Positions 1 through 6,929 of a stretch of DNA of 23,231 bases are shown here, piece after piece. The notes under the pieces are model-generated. The model was not told where the DNA came from. It saw only the letters and a list, made by a program, of their open reading frames with translations, and made no database searches. The position numbers and the translations under genes were made by a program. Numbering within the stretch: the stretch's first letter is position 1; every line of letters begins with the position of its first letter. The stretch comes from DATJLQ01 sp035509415 (GTDB lineage Bacteria > Pseudomonadota > Alphaproteobacteria > JACZXZ01): NCBI GenBank assembly GCA_035509415.1, contig DATJLQ010000201.1, positions 1 through 23,231 of the forward strand. The letters are read 5' to 3'.

Positions 1-584
1 AGCTCGGCGCCGAGCTTCTCGCAGGCGCGGCACTTGGCATCGTCGCCCGCGGTCGCGAACACGCGGGCGCCGCGCGCATGGGCGAGCTGGATCGCGGTCG
101 TGCCGATGCCGCTCGAGCCGCCATGGATGAGGAACGTCTCGCCGCGTTGGAGCCGGCCGCGCTCGAACGCGTTGGTCCAGACCGTGAAGTAGGTCTCCGG
201 GATCGCCGCCGCCTCGATCATGGAGAGGCCCTTGGGCACCGGAAGACATTGGGGCGCCGGCGCCACGGCATATTGCGCATAGGCGCCGCCCGCGACGAGG
301 GCGAGCACGGGATCGCCGAGCTTCCAGCCTTCGACACCCGCGCCGAGCGCCGCGACGTGGCCCGCGAGCTCGAGGCCGGGGAGGTCGCTCGCGCCCGGCG
401 GCGGCGCATAGAGGCCCTGACGCTGGAGCACGTCCGGACGATTGACGCCCGCGGCCGCGACCTCGATCAGGAGCTCGCCCGGTCCCGGCCGAGGCACCGG
501 CCGCGTCGCCGGCACCAGCACCTCCGGGCCGCCCGGCTTTTCGATCTCGATCGCGATCATGGTCGGGGGGAGACGCTCGGACAT
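1..584 (-). CDS. NAD(P)H quinone oxidoreductase, PIG3 type (partial, C-terminus outside window)
   Basis: Reading the minus strand from the ATG at 584 gives 194 codons running off the left edge, so only the N-terminal part is present. It starts MSERLPPTMIAIEI. A GroES-like domain covers roughly residues 10-130 and includes GVNRPDVLQRQGLY and GLELAGHV, which are typical of the PIG3/TP53I3 branch of zinc-independent medium-chain reductases. The Rossmann domain begins with GGSSGIGTTAIQLA, the NADPH-binding glycine motif. Family members carry out NADPH-dependent reduction of quinones in the cytosol. A second in-frame ATG lies eight codons downstream. The gene is divergent from the DUF1192 gene, with 138 bases between them. 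The family is clear; the physiological substrate is not known. Confidence 0.9.
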   Translation of the reverse strand, partial: MSERLPPTMIAIEIEKPGGPEVLVPATRPVPRPGPGELLIEVAAAGVNRPDVLQRQGLYAPPPGASDLPGLELAGHVAALGAGVEGWKLGDPVLALVAGGAYAQYAVAPAPQCLPVPKGLSMIEAAAIPETYFTVWTNAFERGRLQRGETFLIHGGSSGIGTTAIQLAHARGARVFATAGDDAKCRACEKLGAE

Positions 585-640
585 TTGCCGCTCCGCTTGG
601 CTGCTCGCACGGGGTCCACGCGCGCGTGGGCGCACCCGTC

Positions 641-669
641 TTTTCGCGGGCGCGGCCGAGGTCTAGTAT
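641..669 (+). promoter_or_regulatory. Weak candidate promoter for the DUF1192 gene
   Basis: A TAGTAT -10-like hexamer lies at 664-669, with TTTTCG exactly 17 bases upstream at 641-646. The -35 match is poor, so this is tentative. Confidence 0.3.
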
Positions 670-722
670 CTTCGCCGGCCCCTGACAAGCGCGGCGCGGG
701 ATCGCGCGCCAGAGAGAGCAAG

Positions 723-905
723 ATGGACATCGAAGATCTGGAGCCGCGCAAAGCGAAACCCAAGCCCAAGAGCCTCGACCCGCTCTCGGTCGACGAGCTC
801 AACGCCTACATCGCCGAGCTCGAGGACGAAATCGCGCGCGTCAAGGCCGAGATCGGGCGCAAGCAGGCCCATCTCAACGCCGCCGCCGCATTTTTCAAGA
901 AATGA
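723..905 (+). CDS. DUF1192 family small protein
   Basis: This encodes 60 residues. The N-terminus is basic and proline-rich (KAKPKPKSLDPLS) and is followed by a predicted amphipathic helix or coiled coil (VDELNAYIAELEDEIARVKAEI) ending in AAAAFFKK. This composition and length fit DUF1192, a small alphaproteobacterial family of unknown function. The ATG at 723 is chosen because the family match begins there; a purine-rich GAGAGAG stretch lies just upstream. A longer open frame extends left but runs antisense through the oxidoreductase and looks like GC-rich noise. It is probably cytosolic. No function can be stated. Confidence 0.85.
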   Translation: MDIEDLEPRKAKPKPKSLDPLSVDELNAYIAELEDEIARVKAEIGRKQAHLNAAAAFFKK

Positions 906-989
906 CGCGATTTTGCCCATCGCTCGCTTGGGTGCGCCGCAAAAAGAGAACGGACCGGGATCGTATCCTGACAGGCGAGCGAATCCTCC

Positions 990-1019
990 TTGACCGCCGC
1001 GCGCGCCCCAAATTAGTCT
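990..1019 (+). promoter_or_regulatory. Candidate promoter for the metY leader / small RNA
   Basis: TTGACC at 990-995 is a good -35 match. TAGTCT at 1014-1019 (18-base spacer) or TTAGTC at 1013-1018 (17-base spacer) can serve as the -10. Transcription would start near 1025. Confidence 0.45.
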
Positions 1020-1020
1020 C

Positions 1021-1121
1021 GGCGCGGCGGTGAGTTGAATGGGGTTGGGCACAACAGGATAACAAGCTGCGCGAAGCAGCATTGGTTATGACGAGGGCCG
1101 CGCCGCGCGGCCCTCTTTTTT
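1021..1121 (+). ncRNA. Structured leader or small RNA upstream of metY, ending in a terminator (unidentified)
   Basis: The stretch between the candidate promoter and the terminator can fold. ATAAC (1059-1063) pairs with GTTAT (1085-1089) and encloses a GCTGC/GCAGC hairpin (1066-1070 with 1076-1080, loop GCGAA). A perfect 10-bp terminator follows directly. CGGCGCGGC (1020-1028) is exactly complementary to GCCGCGCCG (1097-1105) inside the terminator, so an antiterminator alternative is conceivable if transcription begins at or before 1020. The methionine/cysteine gene downstream suggests attenuation by a sulfur metabolite, but I cannot match the sequence to the SAM-I, SAM-II or SAH riboswitch consensus. 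It could equally be a free-standing small RNA. A 7-codon ATG frame (1039-1062) has no Met or Cys run and does not look like a leader peptide. Confidence 0.45.
1093..1121 (+). terminator. Rho-independent terminator upstream of metY
   Basis: There is a perfect 10-bp GC-rich stem (1093-1102 with 1106-1115), a 3-base loop and six T residues (1116-1121). It ends 60 bases before the metY start, so transcripts from further upstream must stop here or be antiterminated. Confidence 0.85.
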
Positions 1122-1157
1122 GTGCGCGTCCGCACGCGGCCCTCTTTTAGGTGCGCG
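1107..1157. repeat. Tandem duplication of the terminator tail (29-base period)
   Basis: The 22 bases at 1107-1128 and 1136-1157 match at 20 of 22 positions (GCGGCCCTCTTTT, then TT or AG, then GTGCGCG). A short GTGCG/CGCAC hairpin (1122-1126 with 1131-1135) sits between the T tracts. Confidence 0.7.
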
Positions 1158-1181
1158 GCGCGCGCTGGCGGGACGGCCCGA

Positions 1182-2477
1182 ATGATCGACCCGAAGCATC
1201 TCAAGTTCGATACGCTTTCGCTCCATGCCGGCCAGCGGCCCGATCCCGCGACGGGCGCCCGCGCGGTGCCGATCTACCAGACCACCTCCTACGTGTTCGA
1301 GGACGTGGACCACGCGGCGGCGCTTTTCAACCTCGAGCGCGTCGGGCACATCTATTCGCGCATCTCGAATCCGACCGTGGCCGTGCTCGAGGAGCGTCTC
1401 GCGTCGCTCGAGGGCGGTATCGGCTCGGTCTGCACCGCGAGCGGGCAGGCGGCGCTCCATCTCGCGGTCGCGACCCTCATGGGCCAAGGCGGGCACATCG
1501 TCTCGTCCTCGTCGATCTATGGCGGCAGCCACAATCTCTTCCATCACACGCTCCCGCGCTTCGGCATCACCGCGAGCTTCGTCGATCCGCGCAAGCCCGA
1601 CGCGTTCCGCGCCGCCATCCGGCCCGAGACGCGGCTTCTCTATGGCGAGACGATCGGCAATCCCGGGCTCGAGGTGATGGACATCGCCGCCATCGCCGCG
1701 GTCGCCCATGAGGCGCGTCTGCCGCTTCTCGTCGACAACACTTTCGCGACCCCCTATCTCGCGCGTCCCTTCGAGCAGGGCGCCGATCTCGTCCTCCATT
1801 CGGTCACCAAGTTCCTGGGCGGCCACGGCGTCGCGATCGGCGGTGCCGTGGTCGATTCCGGGCGCTTCGATTGGGACGCCTCGGGCAAGTTCCCGACGCT
1901 CAGCGAGCCTTATGCCGGCTATCACGGGCTCGACTTCGCCGAGGAATTCGGGCCCCAGGCCTTCGTCATGCGCGCGCGCGCCGAGGGCTTGCGCGATTTC
2001 GGCGCCTCCATGAGCCCGCAGAACGCGTTCTATCTCCTGCAAGGGGTCGAGACGCTGCCGCTCAGGATGGAGCGCCACGTCGCGAACGCCCAGCGCGTCG
2101 CCGAGTTCCTCGCGGGTGCCAAGGAGGTCGATTGGGTGAGCTATCCGGGCCTCGCGTCCCACCCGGATCATGCGCTTGCGCGCCGCGTCTTGCCCAAGGG
2201 TGCGGGGGCGATCCTGAGCTTCGGCATCAAGGGCGGGCGTGCCGCCGGCCGGCGCTTCATCGAGGCGCTGAGGCTTTTCTCCCATCTCGCCAATGTGGGC
2301 GACGCCAAGTCCCTCGTGATCCATCCCGCGAGCACCACGCACCAGCAGATGGACGCGGCGGCACTCAAACAGGCGGGCGTGGGCGAGGAGCTGGTGCGGC
2401 TCTCGATCGGGCTCGAGGACGCGGCCGATCTCATGGAAGACCTCAAGGCGGCGCTCGCCGCGTCCCAGAAGGGCTGA
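1182..2477 (+). CDS. metY: O-acetylhomoserine (or O-succinylhomoserine) sulfhydrylase
   Basis: The 431-residue product is a Cys/Met-metabolism PLP-dependent enzyme of normal family length. It begins MIDPKHLKFDTLSLHAGQ. YSRISNPT lies at 58-65, VDNTFATPYL at 184-193, and HSVTKFLGG at 206-214 contains the expected PLP-binding Lys210. The N-terminal LHAGQ-D and the long insert with AYAGYHGLDF fit the MetY branch rather than cystathionine gamma-synthase. The reaction makes homocysteine from an acylated homoserine and sulfide. The ATG at 1182 matches where homologs begin; a GTG 20 codons upstream lies within the terminator-tail repeat and is unlikely. No strong ribosome-binding site is visible. A hydrolase gene follows after two bases, suggesting co-transcription. 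The acyl-group preference cannot be told from the sequence. Confidence 0.9.
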   Translation: MIDPKHLKFDTLSLHAGQRPDPATGARAVPIYQTTSYVFEDVDHAAALFNLERVGHIYSRISNPTVAVLEERLASLEGGIGSVCTASGQAALHLAVATLMGQGGHIVSSSSIYGGSHNLFHHTLPRFGITASFVDPRKPDAFRAAIRPETRLLYGETIGNPGLEVMDIAAIAAVAHEARLPLLVDNTFATPYLARPFEQGADLVLHSVTKFLGGHGVAIGGAVVDSGRFDWDASGKFPTLSEPYAGYHGLDFAEEFGPQAFVMRARAEGLRDFGASMSPQNAFYLLQGVETLPLRMERHVANAQRVAEFLAGAKEVDWVSYPGLASHPDHALARRVLPKGAGAILSFGIKGGRAAGRRFIEALRLFSHLANVGDAKSLVIHPASTTHQQMDAAALKQAGVGEELVRLSIGLEDAADLMEDLKAALAASQKG

Positions 2478-2479
2478 CC

Positions 2480-3268
2480 ATGGAGCTCGAGGTCGCGGGC
2501 GTGCCGATTTTCGCGGCCACGGGCGGGAAGCCGTTCGACGCCACGCTCCCGCTCGTCGTCTTCGTCCATGGTGCCGGCATGGATCACACGGTCTGGGCGC
2601 TCCAGACGCGCTATTTCGCGCATCACGGAAAATCGGTGCTCGCCCTCGATCTCCCCGGCCATGGGCGCTCGGGCGGCTCGCCGCTCCCGTCCATCGAGGC
2701 GATGGCCGATTGGCTCGGCGCATTCATCGCCGCGACCGGCGCCGGCCGCGCCGCCCTCGTCGGCCACAGCATGGGCGCACTCGCGTCCCTCGAGGCGGCG
2801 GCGCGTCATCCGGACAAGATTTCGGCGTTGGCGCTCTTCGGCGCGGCGCTCGCCATGCCGGTCCATCCCGATCTCATCGCGGCCGCCCAAGCGGACGATG
2901 CCCATGCCTTCGAGCTCATCACGGCCTGGGGCTACGGCAAGCCGGCCCATCTCGGGTTGAGCCCGACGCCCGGCCTGTGGATGCTGGGCGGCGGCAGGCG
3001 CTTGCTCGCGCGCGCGCGGCCGGGAGCGTTGGCCGTCGACCTCAAGGCGTGCGACGCCTACCGCGGTGCCGCCGCCGCCGCGGCGCGTGTTCAGAGCAAG
3101 ACCCTCGTCCTCGTGGGCACCGAGGACCGCATGACGCCCGCCAAGGGCGGGAAGGCGTTGGCGTCGGCGATCGCGCATGCGCGCGCGGCCGAGCTTCCGG
3201 GTGCCGGGCACATGATGATGGTCGAGCGCCCGGACGCGACGCTTGCGGCGCTCAAAGCCTTTCTTTAG
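2480..3268 (+). CDS. Alpha/beta hydrolase
   Basis: The 262-residue protein has the alpha/beta-hydrolase signature: oxyanion HGAGMDHTVW (30-39), DLPGHGRS (57-64), nucleophile elbow GHSMG with Ser97, acidic Asp216 in GTEDRMTP, and catalytic His244 in GAGHMMMVERP. It has no signal peptide, so it is probably cytosolic. It starts two bases after the metY stop, suggesting one transcript; whether it takes part in methionine synthesis is inference only. The last 16 codons (3221-3268) reappear in diverged form at 4012-4059, beyond the toxin-antitoxin pair. The substrate is unknown: this fold covers esterases, lactonases, peroxidases and others. Confidence 0.88.
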   Translation: MELEVAGVPIFAATGGKPFDATLPLVVFVHGAGMDHTVWALQTRYFAHHGKSVLALDLPGHGRSGGSPLPSIEAMADWLGAFIAATGAGRAALVGHSMGALASLEAAARHPDKISALALFGAALAMPVHPDLIAAAQADDAHAFELITAWGYGKPAHLGLSPTPGLWMLGGGRRLLARARPGALAVDLKACDAYRGAAAAAARVQSKTLVLVGTEDRMTPAKGGKALASAIAHARAAELPGAGHMMMVERPDATLAALKAFL

Positions 3269-3316
3269 TGCACGGCGCGCAGCTCGGATTCGTGCCGACC
3301 ATAGGTCATTGACCGA

Positions 3317-3325
3317 TAGGAGGGG
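3317..3325 (+). promoter_or_regulatory. Strong ribosome-binding site supporting a TTG start
   Basis: TAGGAGGGG ends 10 bases before the TTG at 3336. It is the only strong Shine-Dalgarno match near the 5' end of the toxin gene, and it decides the start. Confidence 0.7.
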
Positions 3326-3335
3326 ACGGCGTAAT

Positions 3336-3701
3336 TTGCCCCTGCGCACGATCCCGGTGACGGTGAGCGAAACCACGGCGTTTCGACGCTCAGCGTCGGC
3401 GATCATGGCGCCCGACGAGGTCGAGTCGTTGATCGACCGTCTGGCGCGCCAGCCCGATGCCGGCACTCTCATTCCCGGTACGGGCGGCGTGCGAAAGCTT
3501 CGATGGCGGCTGGCCGGCATCGGTAAGCGCGGCGGCACGCGGGTGATCTATTATTATCACGACGATACGATCCCACTGCTTCTGCTGCTTGCGTACGCTA
3601 AGAGCTCGGCATCGGATATCACGGCAGACCAGCGCCATCGCATCGCGGATTTGATCGAGAATTTCGTGCGGACGCACAAGAAGCGGAGGCGGGAGCCATG
3701 A
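3336..3701 (+). CDS. RelE/HigB-like toxin of a type II toxin-antitoxin pair
   Basis: The product is 121 residues from a TTG start. The core reads TTAFRR...LIDRLARQPDAG, then IPGTGGVRKLRW, GGTRVIYYYHDD and LLLAYAKS. This is the pattern of RelE/HigB-family ribosome-dependent mRNA interferases and related inhibitors. I chose TTG at 3336 because TAGGAGGGG (3317-3325) sits at the right distance; GTG codons at 3357 and 3363 are too far from it. The C-terminus is very basic (THKKRRREP). The stop overlaps the antitoxin start by four bases (ATGA), so the two are translationally coupled, toxin first. Cell-killing activity is inferred from the family. Confidence 0.85.
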   Translation: MPLRTIPVTVSETTAFRRSASAIMAPDEVESLIDRLARQPDAGTLIPGTGGVRKLRWRLAGIGKRGGTRVIYYYHDDTIPLLLLLAYAKSSASDITADQRHRIADLIENFVRTHKKRRREP

Positions 3702-4006
3702 GGAACGCCAAGGGCGAAATCGGCGCCCGGATCATCGAGGCGCTCGAAGAAGCGGTCGAGGATGCAAAGGGCAAGCCGTCCGGGATCCGCACGCGCGTGG
3801 TGCGCGTGCCAAGGGATGTGGACGTGCGGCGAATTCGCCGGCGTTTGGGCATGTCACAAAGCCAGTTCGCCCGGGCTTTCGGCTTCTCCTTGGGCACGGT
3901 CCAGAATTGGGAACGCGGACACCGCCGGCCCGAGGGCGCCGCGCGCGCTTTCCTGACCGTCATTGAAAGACAGCCGGAGATGGTCGTCGCGGCATTGTCC
4001 GGCTAA
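3698..4006 (+). CDS. XRE-family helix-turn-helix antitoxin
   Basis: The 102-residue protein has an N-terminal acidic helix (residues 9-25) and a Cro/CI-type helix-turn-helix around 45-75 (RIRRRLGMSQSQFARAFGF, then SLGTVQNWERG). This is the usual layout of antitoxins paired with HigB/RelE-type toxins: the HTH binds the operon promoter and the protein neutralises the toxin. Its ATG overlaps the toxin stop by four bases. Negative autoregulation of the pair is expected from the family but no operator was identified. Six bases after the stop begins a relic of the hydrolase 3' end. Confidence 0.87.
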   Translation: MRNAKGEIGARIIEALEEAVEDAKGKPSGIRTRVVRVPRDVDVRRIRRRLGMSQSQFARAFGFSLGTVQNWERGHRRPEGAARAFLTVIERQPEMVVAALSG

Positions 4007-4011
4007 CGCCT

Positions 4012-4059
4012 ATCGAGCGCCCGGACGCGATCCTCGCGGCGCTCAAGTCGTTTCTCTAG
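4012..4059 (+). pseudogene. Relic of a hydrolase 3' end (second copy of the end of the upstream gene)
   Basis: These 48 bases read IERPDAILAALKSFL-stop and match the last 48 bases of the hydrolase at 3221-3268 (VERPDATLAALKAFL-stop) at 40 of 48 positions. Four of the eight differences fall in third codon positions and several are silent, so the copy evolved under protein selection before being cut off. No upstream coding part remains. Its TAG overlaps the end of the convergent AbrB gene. Together with the other copy it brackets the toxin-antitoxin pair. Confidence 0.75.
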
Positions 4060-5168
4060 GCGAGCTTCGAGATCGCCTTCGCGATCGACGGGCCGAGGGC
4101 GATCACGGTGAAGACGCGCAAGGTCTGGAGCGCCATGACGAACGGGATGTCGGCATGGCTGCCGATCGCGATGATCGCGACCGAATCGAGCCCGCCGGGG
4201 GCGGTCGCGAGATAGGCGGTGAGCGGTTCGGTGCCGAGGAGCCAGGTCAGGAGCCAGGCCGAGAAGGCGCAGAGGCCGATCAGCATCGCGGTGCCGAGGA
4301 CGAGCTGCGGGATGGCGCGGAACGCGTAGCGGATCACCGCGCGGTTGAAGCCGAGTCCGATATACCAGCCGATCGCCGCATAGGCGACGCCCAGGAGCCA
4401 GGTCGGCAGCGCGAGCTCCACGAGCCCCGCGATGTGCAGCGCGGCGCCGATCGCCATGGGCACCAGGAGGCCGCCCGCCGGCACGCGCAGCACCCGGCCG
4501 AGCGTCGCCCCCACACCGGCGATCGCGAGGGTCTCGGCAAGCGCGAGCGGCGGGGCCTCGAAGATCGCGGCGAACGAGTTGGGCACGGTCGCGAACGCCG
4601 TGGCTCCCGCCGCACCCAGAAGAAGGTGCGACACGAGGGACGCCGTCAGCACCACGATGATGACGCGCAGATATTGCATGAAGGCGACGAGGCGGATGTC
4701 GGCGCCATAGGCCTCGGCCATGACGATCATCGCCGAGGCGCCGCCGGGCGACGAGCCCCAGGCGGCGGTGGTGCCGGGGAGCGAGCCGAAGCGCACCAGC
4801 ACCCAGCCGACGACGCCCGCGGCGACGACCGTGGTCGCCACCACCAGCAGCATGATCGCCCAATCGTGGGCGACGGTCGCGACGATCGAGAGGCTGACCG
4901 AGCTCGCGATCAAGCAGCCCACGATCGATTGCGCGCCGACGAAGCCGAGCCGCGGCAGCTCGAGCCGGGCGCCGCCGACGCCGAAGCCGATCGCGGCGAC
5001 CATGGGCCCGAGCAAGAGCGCCGCTGGAAACGCCGCATATTCGAGCGCCGTCGCAAGCGCGAGCGAGAGCGCGGTGAGCGCCGCCCATTTCCAGCCGCGC
5101 TCGGCAAAGGCGCGCTTGAGATGGGCGCGTTTGAGCTTGGCCGGGTCGAGCCGGAGGAAACGCGCCAT
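4056..5168 (-). CDS. AbrB-family (AmoA-like) multi-pass membrane protein
   Basis: The 370-residue protein is almost wholly hydrophobic after a basic N-terminus, with around ten predicted membrane segments. It shows the internal duplication of the AbrB/AmoA membrane family: LLLGPMVAAI near 51 and GLLVPMAIGAAL near 233; SSPGGASAM at 139-147 and TAPGGLDSVAII at 322-333; YLRVIIVV near 166 and TLRVFTVI near 349. Members are annotated as putative transporters or 'AbrB family transcriptional regulators'; the latter name is misleading because this is not the DNA-binding AbrB fold. It starts five bases after the dehydrogenase stop, so the two are probably one operon. A role moving a small acid such as tartrate or malate is plausible but unproven. 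Confidence 0.85.
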   Translation of the reverse strand: MARFLRLDPAKLKRAHLKRAFAERGWKWAALTALSLALATALEYAAFPAALLLGPMVAAIGFGVGGARLELPRLGFVGAQSIVGCLIASSVSLSIVATVAHDWAIMLLVVATTVVAAGVVGWVLVRFGSLPGTTAAWGSSPGGASAMIVMAEAYGADIRLVAFMQYLRVIIVVLTASLVSHLLLGAAGATAFATVPNSFAAIFEAPPLALAETLAIAGVGATLGRVLRVPAGGLLVPMAIGAALHIAGLVELALPTWLLGVAYAAIGWYIGLGFNRAVIRYAFRAIPQLVLGTAMLIGLCAFSAWLLTWLLGTEPLTAYLATAPGGLDSVAIIAIGSHADIPFVMALQTLRVFTVIALGPSIAKAISKLA

Positions 5169-5173
5169 CGGCG

Positions 5174-6250
5174 CTAAAAATTGGCGCTGCGAATCGCGTC
5201 GATCACGGCCGCGGTGACCTGGGCCGTGGTCGCGCGCCCGCCGAGATCGGGCGTGTGCAGCGCGGCCTCGGCGGTCACGCGCTCGATCGCCGCCATGAGG
5301 CGCCGCGATGCCTCACGCTCGCCGAGATGCTCGAGCATCATCGACGCGGTCCAGAAGGACGCGATCGGGTTCGCGATGCCCTTGCCGGTGATGTCGAACG
5401 CCGAGCCGTGGATCGGCTCGAACATCGACGGGAAGCGCTTCTCGGGATTGAGGTTCGCGGTGGGCGCTATGCCGAGCGAGCCCGCGAGCGCGGCCGCGAG
5501 GTCGGAGAGGATGTCGGCGTGGAGGTTGGTCGCGACCACGGTGTCGATGGTCGCGGGCTTGAGCGTCATGCGCGTGGTCATGGCGTCGACCAGCTCCTTG
5601 TCCCAACGCACCTCGGGGAACTCGCGCGCGACTTCGGCCGCGATCTCGTCCCACATGACCATGCCGTGGCGCTGGGCGTTGGATTTGGTCACCACCGTGA
5701 GATGCTTCTTGGGCCGGCTCTTGGCGAGCGCGAAGGCGAAGCGCATGATTCGCGCGACGCCGGTGCGGGTGAATACTGCCGTCTCGGTCGCGACCTCCTC
5801 GGGCAGGCCGCGATGGACGCGCCCGCCGTTCCCGGCATATTCGCCCTCGCTGTTCTCGCGCACGATGACCCAGTCGAGCGTCTCGGCCGTCGCCGCGCGC
5901 AGCGGACTTGTGATGCCCGGGAGGATGCGCGCGGGCCGCACGTTGGCGTATTGGTCGAAGCCCTGGCAGATGGGAAGGCGCAGGCCCCAGAGGGTGACGT
6001 GGTCGGGGATGTCGGGAGCGCCGACCGCGCCGAAATAGATCGCGTCGAAGCCCGCGAGCTGCTGGAGACCGTCCGCGGGCATGAGCGCGCCCTGGCGCTT
6101 GTAGCGCTCGGAGCCCCAGTCGAAGCCCGTCACCTCGAGGCGAAAGCCGCCCGCGCGCGCCTCGAGCGCTTGCAACACCTCGAGCCCGGCGGGAATGACC
6201 TCGTTGCCGATCCCGTCGCCCGGGATTGACGCGATCCGATAGCTGCGCAT
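5174..6250 (-). CDS. Tartrate / D-malate dehydrogenase family oxidoreductase
   Basis: The 358-residue protein belongs to the isocitrate/isopropylmalate dehydrogenase family. It shows the N-terminal IPGDGIGNEV, the signature DHVTLWGLRLPICQGFDQYA and NVRPARILPG of the TtuC/DmlA branch, VRENSEGEYAG, and the metal/NAD signature NLHADILSDLAAALAGSLG followed by PIHGSAFDITGKGIANP. The branch carries out NAD-dependent oxidation (often with decarboxylation) of tartrate, D-malate or similar 2-hydroxyacids, using Mn or Mg. The ATG at 6250 follows GAGGGGACATC, a good ribosome-binding site. It is first in a likely two-gene unit with the AbrB-family membrane protein. Which 2-hydroxyacid it uses cannot be settled from sequence. 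Confidence 0.9.
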   Translation of the reverse strand: MRSYRIASIPGDGIGNEVIPAGLEVLQALEARAGGFRLEVTGFDWGSERYKRQGALMPADGLQQLAGFDAIYFGAVGAPDIPDHVTLWGLRLPICQGFDQYANVRPARILPGITSPLRAATAETLDWVIVRENSEGEYAGNGGRVHRGLPEEVATETAVFTRTGVARIMRFAFALAKSRPKKHLTVVTKSNAQRHGMVMWDEIAAEVAREFPEVRWDKELVDAMTTRMTLKPATIDTVVATNLHADILSDLAAALAGSLGIAPTANLNPEKRFPSMFEPIHGSAFDITGKGIANPIASFWTASMMLEHLGEREASRRLMAAIERVTAEAALHTPDLGGRATTAQVTAAVIDAIRSANF

Positions 6251-6372
6251 GATGTCCCCTCGGGCGTTTTTCGGTTCCGGCGTCGGTTCTTCTTAGCGGC
6301 AGCCTTGCCCGGGGACAAGGGCCGCTTCTTGCGGCTCCCGGCGAATTATGCGTTCCTTTGGGCCGAGTGGAC

Positions 6373-6858
6373 ATGAAGACCCGGACTGGTCGGAAGACCG
6401 CATCCGGGCGAGCGAATGAGGCGATCGTGGCCGAGCCGAAGATCATCCGAGCCCATTATCCGCATTTCCTCGCGATCCCGACGCGCTGGATGGACAACGA
6501 CATTTACGGCCACGTCAACAACGTGGTCTACTATTCCTACTTCGACACGGTGATCAACGAATACCTGATCCGCGCGGGCGGGATGGACATCCACGCGAGC
6601 CCCGTGGTCGGCCTCGCGGTCGAGACCTTCTGCCAGTTCAAGCGCGAGCTCACCTTCCCCGAGACGGTCGAGGCGGGCCTGCGCGTGGGGAAGCTCGGGA
6701 ATTCGAGCGTGCGCTACGAGATCGCGCTGTTCGGGCCCGGCCACGAGGAGCCCGCGGCGGTGGGCCACTTCGTCCACGTCTTCGTCGAGCGCGCGACCCA
6801 TCGGCCGGTGCCGATCCCGCCCAGAATCCGCGCGGCGCTCGAGACGCTCGTCGTCTGA
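6373..6858 (+). CDS. Hotdog-fold acyl-CoA thioesterase (4HBT family)
   Basis: From the ATG at 6373 this gives 161 residues. The diagnostic segment PTRWMDNDIYGHVNN (37-50) carries the catalytic Asp of 4-hydroxybenzoyl-CoA-type thioesterases, followed by VVYYSYFDTVINEYL. The rest (ETFCQFKRELTFPETVEAGL, then VGHFVHVFVER) completes a single hotdog domain. Such enzymes hydrolyse acyl-CoA thioesters in the cytosol; the substrate is not predictable. The start is uncertain: the GTG at 6427 gives a 143-residue protein beginning nearer the conserved core, and neither start has a strong ribosome-binding site. It stands alone and converges on hsp20 across a shared hairpin. Confidence 0.85.
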   Translation: MKTRTGRKTASGRANEAIVAEPKIIRAHYPHFLAIPTRWMDNDIYGHVNNVVYYSYFDTVINEYLIRAGGMDIHASPVVGLAVETFCQFKRELTFPETVEAGLRVGKLGNSSVRYEIALFGPGHEEPAAVGHFVHVFVERATHRPVPIPPRIRAALETLVV

Positions 6859-6876
6859 CCGCGGGCCGAACGAAAC

Positions 6877-6900
6877 GGGGCGCTCCATCAGGAGCGCCCC
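6877..6900. terminator. Hairpin between convergent thioesterase and hsp20 genes
   Basis: There is a perfect 10-bp stem (6877-6886 with 6891-6900) and a 4-base loop, placed between two convergent stop codons. T-rich sequence follows only on the minus-strand side (GTTTCGTT), so it fits best as the hsp20 terminator and may act in both directions. Confidence 0.65.
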
Positions 6901-6929
6901 GTCGATCGTGAGAATTTCGAGCGACGGCG

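Noticed and set aside
1020..1092. SAM-II, SAM-I or SAH riboswitch before metY
   Set aside because: The conserved cores of these classes are not present, although the position is right. I kept it as an unidentified leader.
6877..6900. Hairpin as a small RNA or attachment site
   Set aside because: Its place between two convergent stops and its perfect GC stem are explained by transcription termination.
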